DNA from: Paracoccaceae bacterium
GTDB lineage: Bacteria > Pseudomonadota > Alphaproteobacteria > Rhodobacterales > Rhodobacteraceae
Direction of reading: 5' to 3'
DNA: 5,856 bases
Assembly: GCA_003545125.1 (NCBI GenBank)
Contig: DQCI01000047.1
Span: forward strand, 1,985-7,840
Shown here in pieces: positions 1 through 5,856 of the stretch. Positions within the stretch are counted from its first letter, which is position 1. Every line of letters begins with the position of its first letter. Position numbers and translations under genes: made by a program. The notes beneath the pieces are model-generated. The model saw nothing but the letters and a program-made list of their open reading frames with translations. It made no database searches and was not told the DNA's origin.

Positions 1-490
1 CCGGATCCACACCTCCGCGGCCACCGTCGCGGTGCTGCCCGAGGCCGAGGACGTCGACATCCATATCGACCCCGCCGACATCCGCATCGACACGATGCGC
101 GCGTCGGGTGCGGGCGGCCAGCACGTCAACACCACCGACAGCGCGGTGCGCCTCACCCATATTCCCAGCGGGATCGTGGTGACGAGTTCGGAAAAATCCC
201 AGCACCGCAATCGCGAGATCGCGATGCAGGTGCTCAAGACCCGGCTCTATGACCTCGAACGCCAGAAGGTGCACGACGAACGCTCCGAGGCGCGCAAGGC
301 GCAGGTGGGATCGGGCGACCGGTCCGAGCGCATCCGCACCTACAACTTCCCGCAAGGGCGCCTTACCGATCACCGGATCGGGCTCACACTCTACCGGCTC
401 GCCGACGTGCTGGGCGGCGATCTCGACGAGGTGATCGACGCGCTGACCGAGGCAGACCAGGCAGAAAAACTCGCGGAGATGGAAACATGA
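1..490 (+). CDS. prfA: Peptide chain release factor 1, C-terminal part (cut by window edge)
   Basis: RF1 recognises UAA and UAG stop codons in the ribosomal A site and triggers release of the finished peptide. The frame is open from the window edge (first whole codon at base 2, reading [14 protein letters not shown]), so the N-terminal part and the stop-codon-reading PxT motif lie outside. The catalytic SGAGGQHVN segment is present, with GGQ at 113-121; this glutamine is the PrmC methylation site. About 122 residues follow the GGQ, close to the 125 of E. coli RF1, so the C-terminus is complete. The segment [20 protein letters not shown] is typical of RF1 rather than RF2, and the four-base overlap with prmC agrees. 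The GTG at 32 is an internal codon and not the start. Identity is very secure; RF1 versus RF2 is nearly so. Confidence 0.96.
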   Translation, partial: RIHTSAATVAVLPEAEDVDIHIDPADIRIDTMRASGAGGQHVNTTDSAVRLTHIPSGIVVTSSEKSQHRNREIAMQVLKTRLYDLERQKVHDERSEARKAQVGSGDRSERIRTYNFPQGRLTDHRIGLTLYRLADVLGGDLDEVIDALTEADQAEKLAEMET

Positions 491-1341
491 GGCTGACACA
501 GGCTTTGGGCAAAGGCACCGGGCTGCTGGGCTTTGGTGGCAAGATGGCCCAGTCGGGGCGCGACTCGCGCGCGCTGCTCGCTCATGCGCTGGGCATTGCG
601 CCGGACCGGCTGATGATCGAACATGACCGCGAGGTCAGCGACGACGAGATGGCGGCCTACGAGGCGCTGTTGCACCGGCGGCTCGAAAACGAGCCCGTCT
701 CACGTATCATCGGGCGCCGGATGTTCTGGGGGCGCGACTTCAAGATCACCCCGCAAGTCCTTGATCCCAGACCTGAAACCGAGATTATCGTCGAAGCCGC
801 GCTGCAGGGCGCGCAGCCGACACGGTTGCTCGATCTCGGCACCGGCTCCGGCATTCTCGCGGTGACCCTGCTGGCCGAATGGCCAGCCGCCACCGGCCTT
901 GCCACCGATATCTCGCCCGGCGCGCTGGCGGTGGCGGGCGCCAATGCCGAGGCGCATGGCGTGGCCGACAGGCTGGTGCTGGCCGAGGCCGATTGGTGGG
1001 ACGGGGTCGAGATCAGGGACGAGGACGGGGCCTTCGACCTCGTGGTTTCGAACCCGCCCTACATTGGCGCCGACGAGATGGCGGGCCTCGATCCGGAAGT
1101 GCGCGAGCACGACCCGGAGGTGGCGTTGACCCCGGGCGGCGACGGTCTCACCGGCTACCGGGCGATCCTCGGCGGCCTGCGCGCGCGGCTGGCCCCAGGC
1201 GGCCGGGTGATGGTCGAGATCGGGCCGACCCAAGGCCCGGCCGTCGCCGGGTTCTTCACGACCGCCGGGTTCGAGCACGTCACCATCCTCAAGGATCTGG
1301 ACGGGCGCGACCGGGTCGTGAGCGGGATCGGACCGGCCTGA
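487..1341 (+). CDS. prmC: PrmC, release factor glutamine N5-methyltransferase
   Basis: This cytoplasmic enzyme uses S-adenosylmethionine to methylate the GGQ glutamine of release factors, which raises termination efficiency. The 284 aa product compares with 277 in E. coli. An N-terminal helical substrate-binding domain (about residues 20-85, with the [12 protein letters not shown] helix at 25-36) precedes a Rossmann-fold methyltransferase domain. SAM motif I is DLGTGSG at 116-122, the acidic end of strand 2 is in ATDIS at 139-143, and the hallmark NPPY catalytic tetrapeptide is at 189-192 (bases 1051-1062). RPETE (95-99) and GGDGLTGYR (217-225) are also characteristic. The ATG overlaps the prfA stop as ATGA, with a GGAG Shine-Dalgarno at 475-478, 8 bases upstream, so the start is well supported and translational coupling to prfA is likely. 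All key motifs are intact. Confidence 0.97.
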   Translation: MRLTQALGKGTGLLGFGGKMAQSGRDSRALLAHALGIAPDRLMIEHDREVSDDEMAAYEALLHRRLENEPVSRIIGRRMFWGRDFKITPQVLDPRPETEIIVEAALQGAQPTRLLDLGTGSGILAVTLLAEWPAATGLATDISPGALAVAGANAEAHGVADRLVLAEADWWDGVEIRDEDGAFDLVVSNPPYIGADEMAGLDPEVREHDPEVALTPGGDGLTGYRAILGGLRARLAPGGRVMVEIGPTQGPAVAGFFTTAGFEHVTILKDLDGRDRVVSGIGPA

Positions 1342-1357
1342 ACCCGGGTGGCATGGT

Positions 1358-1393
1358 CCCGGCAGGTCTGCGCCGGGCGGCATTGAACCCGGC
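1358..1393 (+). terminator. Candidate hairpin(s) after prmC, possible terminator
   Basis: Three 6-base arms sit in a row: CCCGGC (1358-1363), GCCGGG (1372-1377) and CCCGGC (1388-1393). The central arm can pair with either neighbour, giving hairpins with 8-base or 10-base loops that exclude one another. There is no proper U-run directly after; the nearest T-rich stretch is CTTTTG at 1409-1414. The position, 17 bases after the prmC stop, fits a 3' end, but the evidence for intrinsic termination is weak. Confidence 0.3.
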
Positions 1394-1524
1394 CTGGTGA
1401 GTGCTTACCTTTTGTTAACCGACCGGCGCTAGCCTGCCCTTGGATGGTGTTGGTTTGCGCCAGGCCGATCCGTGGCTCCCGCGCCATCCCGGCAGGCAGA
1501 CATTCGCCACCCGGTAATTTATGC

Positions 1525-1553
1525 TTGCCCCTTCCGCACGGCCCCGCTACTCA
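1525..1553 (+). promoter_or_regulatory. Weak candidate promoter for the DUF4167 gene
   Basis: TTGCCC (1525-1530) could serve as a -35 and TACTCA (1548-1553) as a -10, separated by 17 bases. The -35 shares TTG with the housekeeping consensus and the -10 is poor. It lies about 130 bases before the DUF4167 start. Offered only as the best-spaced pair I could find by eye in this gap. Confidence 0.18.
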
Positions 1554-1684
1554 GGATAGGCGGCAGGGCGCAGTCTTTTGGATTGCCTGCCGCGGGCAAG
1601 CCGTACAAATGGACCGGAACATGAGGCGCGATCGACCGCGCCGGTCCTGCCAAGAAAAGCCAAAAAGGCTGAAAGCAAGAACCT

Positions 1685-2341
1685 ATGAGATCTTCGAAAT
1701 CGCGCTCGCGCGCAAAGAACAGGGGCGGCAACCGCTCCCCGGCCACTAACATCAACCGGGTGTTCGACAGCTCGGGCCCCGAGGGCAAGGTGCGCGGCAC
1801 GCCACAGCAAATCATCGACAAATACATCCAACTGTCGCGGGATGCGTTTCTCGCGGGCGACCGGGTCGCGGGCGAGAACTTCCAGCAGCACGCCGAGCAC
1901 TACACCCGGATGCTGAGCGAAGCGCAGCGCGACGCGGAAGAGAAGCGCCAGCAGAGCGACCAGCAGAACCGCGAACGCCAGCAGCAGAAACAGCAACATC
2001 GCGACCGCGACGACCAGCGCGACCGCTCCCGCGAGCCGAGCCAGAGCCAGACCCAAAGCCAGACCCAGCCGGAGACTGCGGCGCCGGCGCCTGAAAAAGC
2101 CGTCGATGTGGTCGACCTGGGTGGGACCCCGTCCGCAAGCGACAGTGGCCTCGTCGAAACGCCCGAGGAACAGCCCAGGAAAAAGCCGGCCCGCGCCCGC
2201 AAGCCGCGCGCCAAGGCCCCGAAGCCCGAGCCTTCGGGCGATGGCGCCCCGGCCCCTCAGGAGCCCGAGGCCCCGCAAGAGCCCAAGGCGTCCGACCCAG
2301 CCCCCGAAGCACCTGACGCATCGGAAGCGGCGGCCAGCTGA
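1685..2341 (+). CDS. DUF4167 domain-containing protein of unknown function
   Basis: This 218 aa protein belongs to the alphaproteobacterial DUF4167 family, whose role I do not know to be established. The conserved part is N-terminal. A basic start (MRSSKSRSR) is followed at about residues 25-80 by the family core: NRVFDSSGPEGKVRGTP, a QQIIDKYIQLSRDA helix, GDRVAGEN and FQQHAEHYTRML. Residues 80-116 are rich in Q, R, D and E and probably form a charged helix or coiled coil. SQ/TQ repeats follow at 119-128. The rest is low-complexity P/A/E sequence with a basic, histone-H1-like patch (RKKPARARKPRAKAPK, 165-180) and an acidic end. There is no signal peptide or membrane segment. The start is fixed because an in-frame TGA lies at 1670-1672 and no other start codon follows it. 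The Shine-Dalgarno is weak or absent. The basic ends suggest nucleic-acid or ribosome binding, which is inference. Its place after prfA-prmC is a recurring order in this group, as I recall. Confidence 0.92.
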   Translation: MRSSKSRSRAKNRGGNRSPATNINRVFDSSGPEGKVRGTPQQIIDKYIQLSRDAFLAGDRVAGENFQQHAEHYTRMLSEAQRDAEEKRQQSDQQNRERQQQKQQHRDRDDQRDRSREPSQSQTQSQTQPETAAPAPEKAVDVVDLGGTPSASDSGLVETPEEQPRKKPARARKPRAKAPKPEPSGDGAPAPQEPEAPQEPKASDPAPEAPDASEAAAS

Positions 2342-2351
2342 TCGCGGCGCG

Positions 2352-2376
2352 CCGCGCGTCCGGGTCAGCCGCGCGG
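2352..2376 (+). terminator. GC-rich hairpin after the DUF4167 gene, candidate 3' end
   Basis: CCGCGCG (2352-2358) pairs with CGCGCGG (2370-2376) across an 11-base loop. A competing pairing is CGTCCG (2357-2362) with CGGACG (2374-2379). It begins 11 bases after the DUF4167 stop. There is no U-run, so an intrinsic terminator is only possible. In sequence this GC-rich, such stems also arise by chance. Confidence 0.25.
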
Positions 2377-2517
2377 ACGAGCGACGCCACCGGCCGTGGC
2401 CAGCAAACGCGCGCAGGCCGCGGCCGTCGCCGCGCCGGAAACACGCATCCGCCCGCCCGGCATCGGACCGATCCCGGACCATCGTTTGTTTGTGACCCGA
2501 AATGATCCGGCAGATCT

Positions 2518-2570
2518 CGCGGCAGGCAGCCTGCCGCGCCCGGTTATTGCGCAACCTGCCGCGCCCGGTT
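2518..2570. repeat. Strong hairpin joined to a 16-bp direct repeat
   Basis: CGCGGCAGG (2518-2526) and CCTGCCGCG (2530-2538) form a perfect 9-bp stem with a 3-base loop. The right arm is also the start of a 16-bp sequence, CCTGCCGCGCCCGGTT, found exactly twice, at 2530-2545 and 2555-2570. The 9 bases between copies contain the palindrome TTGCGCAA (2547-2554). The hairpin could end DUF4167 transcription, though the bases after it (CCCGGTTATTG) are not a U-run. A short extragenic repeat element is the alternative. Confidence 0.6.
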
Positions 2571-2688
2571 TGTCCGGAGCAAGGGATCGTGCGGCGGTCC
2601 CGACGTCCTGCACGCTCAGGCCTGCCCCGGGACTACCCCTTGTTTGAACCGCCGAGGCTTCACCCGCCTGCGGGCCATCCCTCAAAAT

Positions 2689-2715
2689 CGGCGGCCCGAT
2701 CAACGGCGGCCCGAT
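2689..2715. repeat. Short 12-bp tandem repeat
   Basis: CGGCGGCCCGAT occurs at 2689-2700 and again at 2704-2715, a 15-base period. The first copy also forms a small hairpin, ATCGG with CCGAT. The repeat lies about 40 bases beyond the peroxiredoxin terminator and has no evident function. Confidence 0.5.
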
Positions 2716-2751
2716 TGACGCCGGATCTTCCCGACCGACACCGGGTGAGGC

Positions 2752-2785
2752 AATAAAAAAGGGCCGCCCCGCAAAGGGACGGCCC
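2752..2785 (-). terminator. Rho-independent terminator of the peroxiredoxin gene
   Basis: Read on the minus strand, GGGCCG (2785-2780) pairs with CGGCCC (2766-2761). A mismatch follows, then an inner 3-bp GGG/CCC stem and a 5-base loop. Six T residues (2760-2755) and then ATT come immediately after. This is a textbook intrinsic terminator, 21 bases past the peroxiredoxin stop. There is no matching T-run on the plus strand, so it should act mainly on minus-strand transcripts. Confidence 0.88.
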
Positions 2786-2806
2786 GGTCTCGGCACCTGG
2801 ACAGGC

Positions 2807-3361
2807 TCACTCCGCGGCAGTCGCCACCGCTTTCGGCGCGCGCAGCCAGTCGAGTACCGTCTCCGGCGCGCTCTCGCCATAGGGGTCTTCGGGGTGGTTG
2901 TCGGCACGCCCGGGCTCTTCGAACCAGGCCTCGATCACGCCGTCGTTGATGACCGCGGCGTAACGCCAGGAGCGCGCCCCAAAGCCGAGGTTGTCCTTCT
3001 TGACCAGCATGCCGATCTGCCTGGTGAATTCGCCGGAGCCGTCCGGGATCACCTTGACGTTCTTGAGCTCCTGGGCCTGCGCCCATTTGTTCATCACGAA
3101 GCTGTCGTTCACCGACATGCAGTAGATCTCGTCGATCCCGAGGTCCCGGAACGCCTGCGCGCCGTTCTCATAGCCCGGCAACTGGTAGGTCGAGCAGGTC
3201 GGGGTGAAGGCACCGGGCAGCGAGAACAGCACCACGCGCTTGCCTGCGAAGTAGTCGGCGGTGGTCATGTCCTGCCAGCGAAACGGGTTGGAGCCGCCGA
3301 CGCTTTCGTCGCGGACACGGGTCTTGAAGGTCACGTCGGGGACGCGCACACCTGTATGCAT
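2807..3361 (-). CDS. Peroxiredoxin, Prx5 (AhpC/TSA, redoxin) family
   Basis: This cytoplasmic thiol peroxidase reduces hydrogen peroxide and organic hydroperoxides through a peroxidatic cysteine. The 184 aa product is a single thioredoxin-fold domain. The active-site motif is PGAFTPTC at residues 49-56, so the peroxidatic cysteine is C56 with T53 in support. Prx5 features follow: YCMSVNDSFVMNKW (80-93), IPDGSGEFTRQIGML (105-119) and RSWRYAAVINDG (130-141), where R133 is the likely active-site arginine. The only other cysteine is C81, at a position common in Prx5. No C-terminal resolving cysteine exists, so a 1-Cys mechanism using glutathione or glutaredoxin is likely. I chose ATG 3361 because AGAGAGG sits 8 bases upstream and the protein then begins at the family's usual position. 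A longer frame to 3442 would overlap the predicted promoter. The gene is downstream of the M20 amidohydrolase on the same strand but has its own promoter and terminator. Confidence 0.94.
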   Translation of the reverse strand: MHTGVRVPDVTFKTRVRDESVGGSNPFRWQDMTTADYFAGKRVVLFSLPGAFTPTCSTYQLPGYENGAQAFRDLGIDEIYCMSVNDSFVMNKWAQAQELKNVKVIPDGSGEFTRQIGMLVKKDNLGFGARSWRYAAVINDGVIEAWFEEPGRADNHPEDPYGESAPETVLDWLRAPKAVATAAE

Positions 3362-3369
3362 GGGGGTTA

Positions 3370-3376
3370 CCTCTCT
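3370..3376 (-). promoter_or_regulatory. Ribosome-binding site fixing the peroxiredoxin start
   Basis: On the minus strand AGAGAGG is followed by 8 bases (TAACCCCC) and ATG at 3361. This supports the 184 aa form over the longer open frame that reaches 3442. Confidence 0.75.
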
Positions 3377-3420
3377 GGTACACACTTGGTCTTGCCGGGG
3401 CTTCGTCGCCCGGCGCGGAC

Positions 3421-3449
3421 CGATTAGAGTGATTCCAAACAAGGTGCAA
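3421..3449 (-). promoter_or_regulatory. Probable promoter of the peroxiredoxin gene
   Basis: On the minus strand TTGCAC (3449-3444) serves as a -35 and TAATCG (3426-3421) as a -10, with the ideal 17-base spacer. Transcription would begin near 3414, giving a leader of about 50 bases before ATG 3361. The hexamers are only partial consensus matches, but spacing and position fit well. Confidence 0.5.
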
Positions 3450-3463
3450 TGCGCCCGATTGCA
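3445..3463. promoter_or_regulatory. Inverted repeat TGCAAT-N7-ATTGCA, possible operator
   Basis: Perfect 6-base arms (3445-3450 and 3458-3463) flank 7 bases, for 19 bp in all. The left arm covers most of the peroxiredoxin -35. Size and spacing would suit a dimeric regulator, for example a LysR-type peroxide sensor, but I cannot match it to a known consensus. A chance repeat remains possible. Confidence 0.35.
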
Positions 3464-3573
3464 GCACCCGGATATCCCATGCAGGAGGCAGAAATTTCCG
3501 CGCTCGAGAGCGGCCGGTTTGCGGCGGGCACCGCACAGGTCGAGAACCAGGACGGTCGCGCGGATCGGGCGCC

Positions 3574-3617
3574 GAAGCGGTTTCCAAACCGCTTCTCAAG
3601 GCGTTTCGAAACGCCTT
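3574..3617. repeat. Two adjacent palindromes directly after the amidohydrolase stop
   Basis: The first palindrome is GAAGCGGTTT (3574-3583), CC, AAACCGCTTC (3586-3595), a perfect 10-bp-arm inverted repeat. Two bases later comes a perfect 20-bp palindrome, AAGGCGTTTC (3598-3607) with GAAACGCCTT (3608-3617). It abuts the stop codon of the M20 gene (3618-3620, minus). The arms resemble each other (AAG, CGG or GCG, TTTC), as if they were diverged copies of one unit. In the amidohydrolase mRNA they would fold into two consecutive hairpins at the 3' end. No U-run follows, so they may stabilise the 3' end or assist termination rather than form a classic terminator. Confidence 0.8.
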
Positions 3618-4793
3618 CTACACCGGCTGCAACGTCTCGACCAGACGCGCGAAGAAGCTCGCGCCCACCGGGGAGATCTCGTCGTTGAAATCGTATTCGG
3701 GGTGATGCACGCCGGCACCGCCCCCCTGGCCGAGAAACAAGAAGGCCCCGGGCCGGGCTTCGAGAAAATAGGCGAAATCCTCCGCCCCCATCTCGGGCGC
3801 CCGCGTGGTCGAGACCCTGGCCTCGCCTGCCACTTCGCGCGCCACCGCCGCGGCCTTCTCGACCTGCGCGGCGGCATTGACGACGGGCGGGTAGCTGCGT
3901 TCGTAGTCGAGCGCGGCGTCGACCCCGTAGGCCGCCGCAGAGCCTGCCACGATCTCGCCGAGCCGGCGCTCGACCATGTCGCGCACCTCGCGCGCGAAGG
4001 TCCGCACCGTCCCGGCCACGTAAGCCCCTTCCGCGATCACATTGTCCGCCGAACCGGCATGGATCATCGTCACCGACACCACCAGCTCCTGCGCTGGATC
4101 ATGGTTGCGGCTGACGATGGTCTGGCAGGCCGACGCAATCGCCAGCGCCGGTGGGATCGGGTCCACCGCCTCGTGCGGATAGGCCGCGTGGCCGCCCTTG
4201 CCGGTGATCTGCACCCGGAAGGTGTCGACCGCGGCCATGATCGGGCCCGGCGTGGTCGAAAACGCACCCTCGGCCACGTCGGGGTCGTTGTGCAGCGCAT
4301 AGACCTCGGAAATCCCGAAACGGTCCAGGATCCCCGCCTCGACCATGATCCGCCCGCCGCCGATATCTTCCTCCGCCGGCTGGAAGATGAGCGCGACCCG
4401 GCCGCGAAAGGCGCGGGTTTCGGCGAGGTAACGCGCGGCGCCCAGCAACATTGCGGTGTGACCGTCATGGCCGCAGGCGTGCATCCGGCCGGGCACGGTC
4501 GAGGCGTGGTCCAGCCCCGTGCGCTCGGCCATCGGCAACGCGTCCATGTCGGCGCGCAAGCCGATGGTGGGTCCGCCGTTTTCATCCCGCGGCCCCTGCC
4601 CTTCGATGATCGCCACCACGCCGCTGGTCGCGATGCCTTCGTGGATCTCGTCGACACCGAACGCTTTCAACTTCTCGACCACGAACGCCGCCGTCTCATG
4701 GCAGTCGAGCTTCAGTTCGGGGTGCGCGTGGATCCACCGGCGCCAGGTTTTCATATCCTCGGCGAACTCACCGATCCGGTTAACGATGGGCAT
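3618..4793 (-). CDS. M20D-family metallo-amidohydrolase (hippurate hydrolase / N-acyl amino acid hydrolase type)
   Basis: Enzymes of this family hydrolyse the amide bond of N-acyl amino acids such as hippurate (N-benzoylglycine) or related conjugates, using a two-metal site. The 391 aa product has the usual length. IHAHPEL is at residues 21-27, RADMDALPM at 80-88 with D83, and HACGHDGH at 105-112 with ligands C107 and H109. QPAEEDIGGG follows at 138-147 with E141 and E142 as catalytic base and ligand, and ALHND is at 166-170 with H168. The lid/dimerisation domain follows from about 188 (GKGGHAAYPHEAVDPI, 198-213; HAGSADNVIAEG, 245-256). The second half of the catalytic domain ends with HHPEYDFND at 363-371, where H363 is the likely last ligand. 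All metal ligands are present, so it should be active. There is no signal peptide. The ATG at 4793 gives the family's usual MPIxNR start, though the Shine-Dalgarno (AAAGG, 11 bases away) is weak. Exact substrate is unknown. It is divergent from mazG. Confidence 0.93.
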   Translation of the reverse strand: MPIVNRIGEFAEDMKTWRRWIHAHPELKLDCHETAAFVVEKLKAFGVDEIHEGIATSGVVAIIEGQGPRDENGGPTIGLRADMDALPMAERTGLDHASTVPGRMHACGHDGHTAMLLGAARYLAETRAFRGRVALIFQPAEEDIGGGRIMVEAGILDRFGISEVYALHNDPDVAEGAFSTTPGPIMAAVDTFRVQITGKGGHAAYPHEAVDPIPPALAIASACQTIVSRNHDPAQELVVSVTMIHAGSADNVIAEGAYVAGTVRTFAREVRDMVERRLGEIVAGSAAAYGVDAALDYERSYPPVVNAAAQVEKAAAVAREVAGEARVSTTRAPEMGAEDFAYFLEARPGAFLFLGQGGGAGVHHPEYDFNDEISPVGASFFARLVETLQPV

Positions 4794-4859
4794 GGGTTTC
4801 GGCCTTTCGCGGGCTCTGCTATCGGGGAGCGAAACTCCCCCGAAACGAGGTGCTGCGCA
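4794..4859. promoter_or_regulatory. Short divergent intergenic region with hairpin (amidohydrolase / mazG)
   Basis: Only 66 bases separate the two divergent starts, so promoters for both genes must fit here or overlap the coding ends. The clearest element is GGGGAG (4824-4829), loop CGAAA, CTCCCC (4835-4840), whose outer TCGGGG and CCCCGA can extend the stem with a bulge. It lies just before the mazG Shine-Dalgarno (GAGG, 4847-4850). It could be a leader hairpin or an operator. I see no convincing -35/-10 pair. Confidence 0.45.
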
Positions 4860-5684
<825 letters not shown>

Positions 5685-5799
5685 CGCCGTTTTCGTGGCG
5701 CAAACGAACTCCGGCCCTCTCGGCGCGTTCGGCGAAATCGCCTGACGGGGTTGCGATCCGGACGGGACGGCGCGTCCAGGGTCGCCGGGGGAGCCTCCA
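5685..5799. other. Non-coding sequence after mazG
   Basis: No gene is visible here. Two minor stems occur: CGCC (5685-5688) with GGCG (5697-5700) immediately after the mazG stop, around a T-rich loop, and GGCG (5731-5734) with CGCC (5739-5742). Neither is followed by a T-run. Either could mark the end of the mazG transcript, but the support is weak. Confidence 0.4.
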
Positions 5800-5852
5800 G
5801 CGCCTGCGGCGGGCAGGGGAGGCCGCCTGACGGCGGCGCGCCTGCGGCGGGC
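5800..5852. repeat. 15-bp direct repeat flanking a hairpin at the window end
   Basis: GCGCCTGCGGCGGGC occurs at 5800-5814 and 5838-5852, followed by AGGGG and GGGG respectively. Between the copies lies GCCGCC (5822-5827), TGAC, GGCGGC (5832-5837), a 6-bp stem with a 4-base loop. The CGCCTGCGGCG core resembles GC-rich extragenic repeats I recall as frequent in Rhodobacteraceae intergenic regions. The array may continue beyond the window. Confidence 0.55.
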
Positions 5853-5856
5853 GGGG

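Larger units (their letters stand above)
1342..1684. other. Non-coding region between prmC and the DUF4167 gene
   Basis: This 343-base gap holds no convincing gene. An open frame from 1444 has poor codon bias and runs out of frame into the DUF4167 gene, so I do not call it. The first 50 bases contain overlapping CCCGG-type inverted repeats (listed separately). An AT-richer patch reading TTTTGTTAACC lies at 1410-1420 and another at 1514-1527. A small hairpin, TTGCC (1583-1587) with GGCAA (1595-1599), lies in the presumed leader. The A-rich stretch 1651-1681 just before the DUF4167 start contains no well-placed Shine-Dalgarno. The gap length suggests that DUF4167 has its own promoter, although readthrough from prfA-prmC cannot be excluded. 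Confidence 0.7.
2342..2806. other. Non-coding region between the DUF4167 and peroxiredoxin genes (convergent)
   Basis: This 465-base gap separates two convergent genes, so it needs no promoter for either. I found no credible gene. An open frame at 2396-2647 (+) has no family resemblance and no good ribosome-binding site. From the left it holds a GC-rich hairpin (2352-2376), an AT-richer patch around 2483-2505 (CGTTTGTTTGTG), a strong 9-bp-stem hairpin plus 16-bp direct repeat (2518-2570), a 12-bp tandem repeat (2689-2715) and the peroxiredoxin terminator (2752-2785). Its length and repeat content could reflect decayed sequence or an undetected small RNA. The sequence does not decide between these. 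Confidence 0.7.

Noticed and set aside
1406..1420. A CtrA-like site (TTAA-N7-TTAA) at TTACCTTTTGTTAACC
   Set aside because: Only the right half matches, and the TTAC half is one base off the required 7-base spacing. Not enough to call.
1444..1749. A 101-residue plus-strand open frame in the gap before the DUF4167 gene
   Set aside because: Codon use lacks the strong third-position GC of the real genes, there is no family resemblance, and it overlaps the DUF4167 start out of frame.
2045..2067. An 11-bp DNA tandem repeat (AGCCAGACCCA at 2045-2055 and 2057-2067)
   Set aside because: It encodes the SQTQ repeats of the disordered DUF4167 tail and is ordinary low-complexity coding sequence.
1547..2554. 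A 335-residue minus-strand open frame opposite the DUF4167 gene
   Set aside because: Its product is a low-complexity R/L/G/A string with no recognisable domain, mirroring the repetitive DUF4167 coding sequence. It is a GC-driven shadow frame.
2396..2647. An 83-residue plus-strand open frame between the DUF4167 and peroxiredoxin genes
   Set aside because: It has no convincing ribosome-binding site or recognisable motif, and it runs through the hairpin and direct repeats at 2518-2570.
3261..4859. A long plus-strand open frame continuous with mazG, suggesting an 800-residue fusion protein
   Set aside because: It lies antisense to the amidohydrolase and part of the peroxiredoxin gene, both with intact family motifs. 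mazG has its own ribosome-binding site and ATG at 4860. Long antisense frames are expected at this GC content.

Overview
The window is a GC-rich chromosomal segment, most likely from an alphaproteobacterium of the Rhodobacteraceae (roseobacter/Rhodobacter type). Three things point there. The gene order is prfA, prmC, then a DUF4167 gene, and DUF4167 is an alphaproteobacterial family. The DUF4167 N-terminus has the typical MRSSKSRSR start. The other proteins (a Prx5-type peroxiredoxin, an M20D amidohydrolase and MazG) also look like Rhodobacteraceae versions. This assignment rests on recalled family features; no search was run.

Layout. At 1-490 (+) is the C-terminal part of peptide chain release factor 1, cut by the window edge. 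It overlaps prmC (487-1341, +) by four bases (ATGA). PrmC methylates the glutamine of the GGQ motif carried by RF1, so enzyme and substrate are translationally coupled. A 343-base non-coding stretch with hairpins and a possible promoter leads to the DUF4167 gene (1685-2341, +), which has a conserved N-terminal domain and a disordered charged tail. A 465-base gap (2342-2806) follows, holding hairpins, short direct repeats and a clear terminator for the next gene.

The right half starts with two minus-strand genes. The upstream one is an M20D amidohydrolase (4793 to 3618). Downstream of it is a Prx5-family peroxiredoxin (3361 to 2807) with its own probable promoter, a 6-7-6 inverted repeat at its -35 and a strong intrinsic terminator. 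A pair of back-to-back palindromes lies directly after the amidohydrolase stop. mazG (4860-5684, +) is divergent from the amidohydrolase across only 66 bases. It encodes a tandem-domain nucleoside triphosphate pyrophosphohydrolase. The last 172 bases are non-coding and GC-rich, with a 15-bp direct repeat around a hairpin.

Functionally the window is housekeeping: translation termination (prfA, prmC), an uncharacterised conserved protein (DUF4167), peroxide detoxification, hydrolysis of N-acyl or N-aromatic-acyl amino acids, and nucleotide-pool cleaning. I see no mobile element, CRISPR, RNA gene, phage gene or defence system, and nothing that amounts to a new multi-gene system. The points most worth a second look are the DUF4167 protein and the extragenic palindromes and repeats.
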